Origin: Ferruginibacter sp.
GTDB lineage: Bacteria > Bacteroidota > Bacteroidia > Chitinophagales > Chitinophagaceae
Assembly: GCA_030157685.1 (NCBI GenBank)
Contig: JAOAUI010000312.1
Location: 1 to 50,280, forward strand
Direction of reading: 5' to 3'
Length of the DNA: 50,280 nucleotides
The notes under the pieces: model-generated
Databases searched by the model: none
Told to the model about the DNA's origin: nothing
Seen by the model: the letters and a program-made list of their open reading frames with translations, nothing else
Shown: in pieces, positions 44,415 to 50,280 of the stretch
Position numbering within the stretch: the first letter of the stretch is position 1
Layout of the letters: each line of letters opens with the position of its first letter
Position numbers and translations under genes: made by a program

Positions 44415-45170
44415 ATGAAAGCAATAATCATAGATGATGAACTGAGCGGCCGGGAAGTACTGAAAAAACTGGTGCAGTTAAATTGCCCTGATGTTACTGT
44501 TGTTAATACTTTGAACTCTATTGAAACCGGCCTGCATTCAATTAATGAAGATAAGCCCGACCTTGTTTTCCTGGATATTCAAATGCCCAATGCATCGGGC
44601 TTTGACCTGCTGAACCAGCTTGATAAAATAGACTTTGAAATTATTTTTGTTACTGCCCACGACAGCTTTGCCATACGTGCTTTTAAATATGCTGCGGTTG
44701 ATTATTTATTAAAACCCATAAAAGTTACCGAGCTTATTGATGCGGTACAAAGAGCGGGCGAAAGAATAAAAAATAACCAAACCCAGGATAATATAAAATT
44801 TATGCTGGAGAAGGTGAGCCCTTCAAAAAAAGTATTTCTAAACAATAAAATACTGTTGCCTACACTGGGCGGGTACAACATTATTGAAGTATCGGAAATA
44901 ACTTATTGCAAAAGTGAATCCAACTACACCAAGTTTAATTTTGTAGATGGCAAAAACCTGGTTGTTAGCAAAACGCTTAAAGAATTTGAATCCATCCTGC
45001 TTGAAAATAATTTCTTCCGGATACACCGTTCATACATCATCAACCTTAACTGTATTGCCAAATACAATAAGGGCAAAGGCGGCGAAGTAGTCATGAAAGA
45101 CGGCGCCATACTGGAAGTTTCCAGAGAAAAAAAGGAAGAGTTCCTCAAACTGTTCTCTATAACAGAATAA
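44415..45170 (+). CDS. LytTR-family response regulator
   Basis: This 251-residue protein has a receiver domain at about 1-120 with the acidic pair Asp7/Asp8 (IIIDDE), phospho-acceptor Asp54 (DLVFLDIQMPNASG), Thr in FVTAHD and Lys in YLLKPIKV. A LytTR DNA-binding domain follows at about 145-245 (EITYCKSESNYTKFNFVDGK, VSKTLKEFESILLENNFFRIHRSYIIN, VVMKDGAILEVSREKK). It should bind direct-repeat DNA sites as a dimer when phosphorylated by the upstream kinase. ATG at 44415 (MKAIIIDDE) is chosen because the receiver begins there; the frame stays open to 44364. Target genes are not identifiable by sequence. Confidence 0.95.
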   Translation: MKAIIIDDELSGREVLKKLVQLNCPDVTVVNTLNSIETGLHSINEDKPDLVFLDIQMPNASGFDLLNQLDKIDFEIIFVTAHDSFAIRAFKYAAVDYLLKPIKVTELIDAVQRAGERIKNNQTQDNIKFMLEKVSPSKKVFLNNKILLPTLGGYNIIEVSEITYCKSESNYTKFNFVDGKNLVVSKTLKEFESILLENNFFRIHRSYIINLNCIAKYNKGKGGEVVMKDGAILEVSREKKEEFLKLFSITE

Positions 45171-45380
45171 TTCATTCCACGGAATTCAATAAATCTTCTG
45201 GTACCCTCCTGCATAAAAAGCACTATTGACAGGCAGTTTCTGCAGTATTAAGTAAGGCAGTATCAGCTGTTTTATCCACTTCACTCATCCAAACCATCAC
45301 TTGGCTAATTGTTACTCTTATCAGATAAGTGATTGTATACATTTGATTCAGCAATAGTTTGAAAACTAAAAATTCCGGGT

Positions 45381-46250
45381 TTGAAAAAGATCAGCATCAT
45401 AGCGTTACTTACTTTCAGTTTTGGTTTTACCGGTTTCTGTAATTACAAACCAGCAAAACTTCCTGTTGCAAATATTGCCCGGATGATATTTGCTGATCCC
45501 GGCAACGGCAAATATTTTTCTACTCAACCGGGCGTGAAATATATTGAAATATCAAACTGCTGCGAAACAGGCCCAATCAAATACAAAATATACAGAGACA
45601 GGGTGGGAATGGAAGTAACGTATAAAAAAAGCTCGTATGTGGCGGGCTTGTTTTACAATCCTGAAAATGAAGATTTTCTTTATATCTATAAAGAGAAAAA
45701 TGTAATTCTGGATTTTACAGCGCAGCGTTCAGCTGGAGAGAAAGTACATACCATTAAGGCGGTGGATATTTTGTCGATGGATGAAAAAGATAAAACACTT
45801 GCCCGTGATGCGTACAAGAATAAAGTTATTGAAATACTTGCTGAACAGGCACAAAAAAAAGATGTTTCTGAAGCCGAAGCAGAAAAGAAAAAGATTGATG
45901 GAAGAGTAGCTCCCGTTGATTTAATGAAAAATCCAGAGCTCACAAAAGCTGCCCTCGCCTGTATAAACAACCAGGCTGCAAAAGATAATTATGGCTACAG
46001 TTTTTCAAAAGCATATATCATTTCAGAAGACTGGGCCATTTTTAAACATGAGTACACCGGAGCGATTTTAAAACGAACCCTGCAAGTTGCAGTTGTGCAT
46101 ATGAAAGATGGTAAATGTTTCCTGGAATCTTTTTCAGTTGGGCAGGATTATGCCGGCGCTGGTAGTTTTCAGAAAACTTTATTTTTTAATGGAGTGTTGA
46201 TGAAGATTGGTCTTGCAAACGACGAAATTGACTGCAGTAAAATTAAATAA
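45381..46250 (+). CDS. Exported protein of unknown function
   Basis: This 289-residue protein starts at TTG 45381 (MKKISIIALLTFSFGFTGF), which gives a normal signal peptide; the first in-frame ATG (residue 35) would lose it. Seen parts are a strand-rich N-terminal portion (VKYIEISNCCETGPIKYKIYRDRVGMEVTYKK, FLYIYKEKNVILDFTAQ), a charged helical middle (EQAQKKDVSEAEAEKKKIDGR) and a C-terminal strand-rich part (LQVAVVHMKDGKCFLESFSVGQDYAG). No family was recognised. It lies 210 bases after the response regulator and 87 bases before the M4 protease gene, all on the same strand. The 45171-45380 gap contains no further gene. Confidence 0.7.
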   Translation: MKKISIIALLTFSFGFTGFCNYKPAKLPVANIARMIFADPGNGKYFSTQPGVKYIEISNCCETGPIKYKIYRDRVGMEVTYKKSSYVAGLFYNPENEDFLYIYKEKNVILDFTAQRSAGEKVHTIKAVDILSMDEKDKTLARDAYKNKVIEILAEQAQKKDVSEAEAEKKKIDGRVAPVDLMKNPELTKAALACINNQAAKDNYGYSFSKAYIISEDWAIFKHEYTGAILKRTLQVAVVHMKDGKCFLESFSVGQDYAGAGSFQKTLFFNGVLMKIGLANDEIDCSKIK

Positions 46251-46337
46251 ACCCCAATATCTGGTTAATAATCCGGAATACACTAAGGGAAACCATATAC
46301 TTAAACTTTTCTTTTTTGAAAACTTAAACAAAGCAAA

Positions 46338-49300
46338 ATGAAAAAATTAATTACCCTTTCACTCACTTCAGCCTTTATGTTGTTTTCGCTGCTTATAAAA
46401 GCACAGCAAATACAAAAGGGCAATTCCGGTATGTGGCCGGCTTTTATTAAGTATGATAATGCTGCACCGGCTTTCAACAAGTCCGGTATTGCAATTGTAG
46501 ATGCTGCCGGTAAACCGGCAAGTGTTGCTGGCAGTATTGTTAAAAATGCGGAAACAGACGCAAAAGGCATGACGCATTACCGCCTGCAGCAAACTTTAAA
46601 TGGCATTGCCATTGAGAATGCCGACATGGTGGTACATGTCTCCAGCGGAAAAATAAAAAGCCAGAATGGAAAATGGATAAAAGATTTTCCGGCAGGTTTA
46701 CAGTCGGCAGCTGCTTTAACAAAAGCCAATGCCTTAAACAAAGCCCTGCAAAATATTGGTGCTGCAAAATACAAATGGGAGTTACCTTCAGAGGAAGCAT
46801 TTCTGAAGCGGGAGCAAAATAATCCCAATGCCACCTTTTATCCTAAAGCAACATTGGTTTATTACAGCGGCGAAAGAGATGTAATTCCATCGGCCCTGCG
46901 CCTTGCTTACAAATTTGATGTGTATGCTCAGGAACCAATCAGCCGCCAGTTAATTTTTGTAGATGCAGTTAATGGAAAAATTTTAGGTAAGCGTGAATTG
47001 ATACATGAAACCAATGCAACCGGTACAGCACAAACCGGGTACAGCGGAACACAAACAATCACCAGCGATTTTACCGGTGCAAACTACCGCCTTCGTGAAA
47101 CCGGCAGGGGTGCAGGAACCAGTATCAACACCTATAACCTTCAAACAGGTACCAGTTATGGCACTGCTGTTGATTTTACTGATGCCGATAATAACTGGAA
47201 CAATGTAAATGCAGCTAAGGACGAATATGCAACCGATGCACATTGGGGCACCGAAATGACCTACGATTATTTTTATCAGAAACATGGCCGCAACAGTATT
47301 GACGGTGCCGGCATGGCACTTAACAGCTACTTACATTATTCTGTTGGATATTTCAATGCATTTTGGGATGGTAGCAGGATGACTTATGGAGACGGTAGTT
47401 CATTAAACGGAAACAGGCCGTTAACATCACTGGATGTTTGCGGACATGAGATAAACCATGGCATCACCGAGAGAACATCAAGCCTGGTTTACTCATACGA
47501 GAGCGGTGCCATGAACGAAGGGTTCAGCGATATTTTTGGTACAGCCATTGAAGCTTTTGCAAGGCCAACCAATACCGACTGGTTGATTGGTGGGGATTTT
47601 TATACCATCCGAAATATGAGTAACCCCAATGCATTTAGTCATCCAGATACGTATATGGGAACTTATTGGTACTCGGGTAGTGGCGATAATGGTGGTGTAC
47701 ATTATAACAGTGGTGTACTTAACTATTGGTTTTATTTATTAACGGTTGGCGGCAGCGGTGTAAACGATCATAGCTTTTCTTATAATGTTGCCGGAATTGG
47801 TATGGATAAAGCCGCAGCCATTGCATACCGGTTAAATACAGTTTACCTTATATCTACTTCAGAATATTATGATGCCCGTGTTTTAGGAATTCAGGCTGCA
47901 GAAGATTTGTATGGCATCGGCAGCAACGAAGCCATACAAACCGCAAATGCATGGACGGCTGTTGGATTGTATGCTGCTACCTGCCCGGCAACAAGTGGTT
48001 TAAATGCTGTAAACATACTTGACAGGAGCGCTACTATTAAATGGACGGCTGAGCCCGGTGCATTAAATTACAGTGTTCAGTTTAAAGCCAATAATGTATT
48101 TAGCTGGTCTACTCTAACAACTACAACAGCCGACAGTATGAACCTGGGCAACTTAAATCCTTCCACCTTGTATGATTTCAGGGTAAGATCAAGCTGCAAT
48201 GGTTCATTTACCAGTGCACAGTTCACCACTGCTGCACCCATTTGTAATCCTCCCCCCGGAATTACATTTGTTACAGGAACCAGCACAGCTGTATTAAACT
48301 GGATTGCTCAATGGTATGCTGTGAGTTACGATGTTGAATACCAACTACCTGGAGCAACTTCATGGACAACAGCAGGAAATACCACCGCTACCACATTTAC
48401 CATAACAGGGCTAACAAGCCCAACTACCTACAACTGCAGGATAAAAACCAACTGTAGTTTTGGAAGCAGTCCCTATTCTGAATTCCAGTTTACAACAACC
48501 CTTACGCCGTGTGATGCGCCAACAGGCTTGGCATTCAGCTACAATAACAACATATCAACTTTTACATGGGATGCTGTACCGGGCGCTGTTAGTTATTTAA
48601 TTGATCTGGGCTGGGCAGGTGGCGGATGGGGTGGTTTTGAGGATACATCATCAACAAATTCTTATGATTTGGCAAACCTGATGCAGGGTGGTAATTTCCA
48701 GATTCGTATAACAACAAACTGTGGCAGCGGCTATAGCTTGCCAAGTGCCACACTTTTGTTTACAACTCCATGCTCAACACCGGGTAGTTTAACAGCAACA
48801 TCCATCACAAACAACAGTGCAGTACTAAACTGGGTACCTGCTATTGGCAATAATGGCAATACTGCATTTGAAGTTACTTATCGTTTAGCTGGTACAACAA
48901 ATGCATGGACAAGTCTTGGCAACACCACTGCATCTTCAAGAAATATAGCAGGCCTTACGCCAGGTACTACTTATGATTGGCGTGTAAGAAAACTTTGTTC
49001 TGCATTGAACAGCAGTTATGCTACAGCACAATTTACTACAACTGGTGTTCCATGCAATACGCCAACCGGACTTGTTACCCAGCAGGTATCTTCGTCAAGT
49101 GCAAAACTAACCTGGTCGGCAATTTCAGGCGCACTGTCTTATAACCTTCAGTACAAAACTTCAGCGGCTACAACCTGGACAACTGTAACCGGTATAACAG
49201 GTAACACACACACAATTAGCAGCTTGGTTTCAAATACTGTTTATAATTTTAAAGTTCAAACAGTTTGTGCATCGGGTAGCAGTGCTTACAGCAGTGTAGT

Positions 49301-50072
49301 TTCATTTACAACTTATTGTGCTTCATCGGGTACTAATACACAGGATTGGATTGACTATTTCAAGTTGGGAACTATGATACGCAGTTCGGGTGCAGATGCC
49401 GGTGGATATTATAATGCAGGAACAACAATTACGCCATTGAATATAGTAGTTGGAACAACGGGTATAGCTGGCACAATCAGTGCAGGTTATAGCGGTTCAA
49501 CAAAAAAACAGAACTATGCTATCTATATTGATTTTAACCGCAATGGAAGTTTTGCAGATGCAGGTGAAAAAGTATTTGGGCAATCTTCAACAACGAATGG
49601 CGGAAATTATAATTTTACAGTAAATATACCAGCAACTGCAACACCAGGTATTACAGCAGTAAGAGTGGTTATGCGCCGCCAGCCAACTGCTATTTCACCA
49701 TGCCTTGTAGGTAACCAGGGAGAAACAGAAGATTATTATGTTAACCTTACCGCTTCTTCATTCCAGGGTTTTGGAGCAAATCCAATAACTGTATCTGAGG
49801 TGAAAACACCAACCGAAGATCTGGTAATCAATTCCGGTATTACTGTTGGACCCAACCCATCAACGGGTAAATACAATGTTACTTTTAATGGCGGCTTCAG
49901 CCCCGTACAATATGATATATTCAGTACAAATGGACATGCTGTTAAAAGTGCCAAGGTGGTTTCAGCAAAAATTTTGCAACTCGATATCACGTCGATGCCG
50001 GCCGGCTTATACCTGCTGCGCCTTACAGATAAGAGCGGTAAAACCCAAATGCTGAAACTGATAAAAGAATAA
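46338..50072 (+). CDS. T9SS-secreted M4 (thermolysin-type) metalloprotease with five FN3 domains
   Basis: This 1,244-residue protein has a signal peptide ending near IKAQ (residue 22) and a prodomain at about 35-215 (FTP- and PepSY-type, with HYRLQQTLNGIAIENADMVV). The catalytic domain (about 220-545) shows zinc ligands His370 and His374 with Glu371 in GHEINHGITE, the third ligand Glu394 in MNEGFSDIFG, and His455 in GGVHYNSGVLNYWF. Five FN3 repeats follow (about 549-632, 635-721, 724-811, 812-902, 905-993), each carrying a Cys at its start and another near its end, which suggests one disulfide per module. A GEVED domain (ending NQGETEDYYVNL) and a T9SS sorting domain (VGPNPSTGKYNV...) close the protein. 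It should digest extracellular protein while bound to the cell surface. Confidence 0.95.
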   Translation: MKKLITLSLTSAFMLFSLLIKAQQIQKGNSGMWPAFIKYDNAAPAFNKSGIAIVDAAGKPASVAGSIVKNAETDAKGMTHYRLQQTLNGIAIENADMVVHVSSGKIKSQNGKWIKDFPAGLQSAAALTKANALNKALQNIGAAKYKWELPSEEAFLKREQNNPNATFYPKATLVYYSGERDVIPSALRLAYKFDVYAQEPISRQLIFVDAVNGKILGKRELIHETNATGTAQTGYSGTQTITSDFTGANYRLRETGRGAGTSINTYNLQTGTSYGTAVDFTDADNNWNNVNAAKDEYATDAHWGTEMTYDYFYQKHGRNSIDGAGMALNSYLHYSVGYFNAFWDGSRMTYGDGSSLNGNRPLTSLDVCGHEINHGITERTSSLVYSYESGAMNEGFSDIFGTAIEAFARPTNTDWLIGGDFYTIRNMSNPNAFSHPDTYMGTYWYSGSGDNGGVHYNSGVLNYWFYLLTVGGSGVNDHSFSYNVAGIGMDKAAAIAYRLNTVYLISTSEYYDARVLGIQAAEDLYGIGSNEAIQTANAWTAVGLYAATCPATSGLNAVNILDRSATIKWTAEPGALNYSVQFKANNVFSWSTLTTTTADSMNLGNLNPSTLYDFRVRSSCNGSFTSAQFTTAAPICNPPPGITFVTGTSTAVLNWIAQWYAVSYDVEYQLPGATSWTTAGNTTATTFTITGLTSPTTYNCRIKTNCSFGSSPYSEFQFTTTLTPCDAPTGLAFSYNNNISTFTWDAVPGAVSYLIDLGWAGGGWGGFEDTSSTNSYDLANLMQGGNFQIRITTNCGSGYSLPSATLLFTTPCSTPGSLTATSITNNSAVLNWVPAIGNNGNTAFEVTYRLAGTTNAWTSLGNTTASSRNIAGLTPGTTYDWRVRKLCSALNSSYATAQFTTTGVPCNTPTGLVTQQVSSSSAKLTWSAISGALSYNLQYKTSAATTWTTVTGITGNTHTISSLVSNTVYNFKVQTVCASGSSAYSSVVSFTTYCASSGTNTQDWIDYFKLGTMIRSSGADAGGYYNAGTTITPLNIVVGTTGIAGTISAGYSGSTKKQNYAIYIDFNRNGSFADAGEKVFGQSSTTNGGNYNFTVNIPATATPGITAVRVVMRRQPTAISPCLVGNQGETEDYYVNLTASSFQGFGANPITVSEVKTPTEDLVINSGITVGPNPSTGKYNVTFNGGFSPVQYDIFSTNGHAVKSAKVVSAKILQLDITSMPAGLYLLRLTDKSGKTQMLKLIKE

Positions 50073-50077
50073 TGAAA

Positions 50078-50118
50078 ACTGACAGTGGCTTACCTGCATA
50101 AGGTAAGCCATACTCAGT
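50078..50118 (+). repeat. Hairpin after the M4 gene, first of two
   Basis: TGGCTTACC (50086-50094) pairs with GGTAAGCCA (50102-50110), and outer ACTGA (50078) pairs with TCAGT (50114-50118) beyond small bulges. It lies six bases after the stop, with an A-rich rather than T-rich sequence after it. Confidence 0.8.
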
Positions 50119-50159
50119 CTTAAAAATGGATTACCGAAACTGACATACGAACAATGTAA

Positions 50160-50206
50160 CTGATAAATGGCTTGCCTGAAAGAGGTAAGCCATTTTCAGA
50201 TTTTTA
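50160..50206 (+). terminator. Second hairpin after the M4 gene, followed by T-run
   Basis: ATGGCTTGCCT pairs with AGGTAAGCCAT around a five-base loop (50167-50193), with outer CTGA and TCAG also matching. TTTTT follows at 50201. It repeats the layout and most of the sequence of the hairpin at 50078-50118, but only this one has the tail expected of a terminator. Confidence 0.75.
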
Positions 50207-50245
50207 AAAGAACTCATTAAAACAGTTAAAACAAAACCCAATTAT

Positions 50246-50280
50246 ATGAAAAGAATGCTCATCACCCTTTGTTGTTTTTT
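50246..50280 (+). CDS. Start of an exported protein, truncated by the window
   Basis: ATG at 50246 opens a frame reading MKRMLITLCCFF up to the edge. Basic residues followed by a hydrophobic run suggest a signal peptide. The gene is downstream of two hairpins that close the M4 gene, so it probably has its own promoter. Nothing more can be said. Confidence 0.55.
   Translation, partial: MKRMLITLCCF

Overview
The window looks like a chromosomal segment of a Bacteroidota bacterium, most likely of the Chitinophagaceae type. This is inferred from gene content, not from a marker-gene comparison. The signs are three large secreted proteins with C-terminal type IX secretion (T9SS) sorting domains, a TonB-dependent receptor, a DUF3667 protein, an M57 lipoprotein, a SecA of about 1,110 residues with internal insertions, TAnnTTTG-type -7 promoter elements, and AT-rich DNA. 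No rRNA, tRNA, CRISPR array, insertion sequence or phage gene was recognised. The two ends cut genes: a TonB-dependent receptor on the left and a signal-peptide start on the right.

Layout. 1-2.06 kb: receptor N-terminus, a small membrane protein and a lipoprotein, all on the minus strand. 2.3-5.6 kb: secA, closed by a bidirectional terminator against a T9SS-secreted sugar dehydrogenase-like protein (5.7-8.5 kb). 8.8-10.8 kb: an NhaD antiporter and a LolA-like periplasmic protein. 11.0-12.3 kb: a beta-propeller lipoprotein with an odd 88-codon fragment overlapping its end. 12.4-16.6 kb: a minus-strand deoxynucleoside-catabolism operon (nucleoside phosphorylase, DeoC, aldehyde dehydrogenase and a vestigial second aldehyde dehydrogenase). 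16.7-20.5 kb: a subtilisin-like T9SS protein and an M57 metalloprotease lipoprotein. 20.7-26.2 kb: DUF3667 and two amidohydrolase-family genes. 26.4-32.6 kb, plus strand: SPOR protein, M20 amidohydrolase, beta-CASP metallo-hydrolase and AsmA. 32.7-41.2 kb: a trans-4-hydroxy-L-proline degradation set in two minus-strand blocks, separated by a lipoprotein and a sterol-desaturase-like protein, with a TlpA-like and an acetyltransferase gene attached to the second block. 41.4-45.2 kb: a LytS/LytTR-type two-component system. 45.4-50.1 kb: an unrecognised secreted protein and a large T9SS-secreted M4 metalloprotease.

How the genes fit together. Two catabolic routes are nearly complete. Deoxynucleosides would go to deoxyribose-phosphate, then via DeoC to acetaldehyde and glyceraldehyde-3-phosphate, and the neighbouring aldehyde dehydrogenase would oxidise acetaldehyde to acetate. 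Hydroxyproline would be epimerised, oxidised, deaminated and oxidised to 2-oxoglutarate. With several secreted proteases and an M20 hydrolase nearby, this suggests a life on protein-rich detritus; that ecological reading is inference.

The least ordinary items are: a split arrangement resembling the two-domain ALDH16 family; short dispersed repeats that build a terminator, end a protein-coding gene and carry the stop codon of another; amidohydrolase modules that have lost their metal-binding motif beside one that has kept it; and a subtilisin-like protein with Glu where the catalytic Asp is expected.
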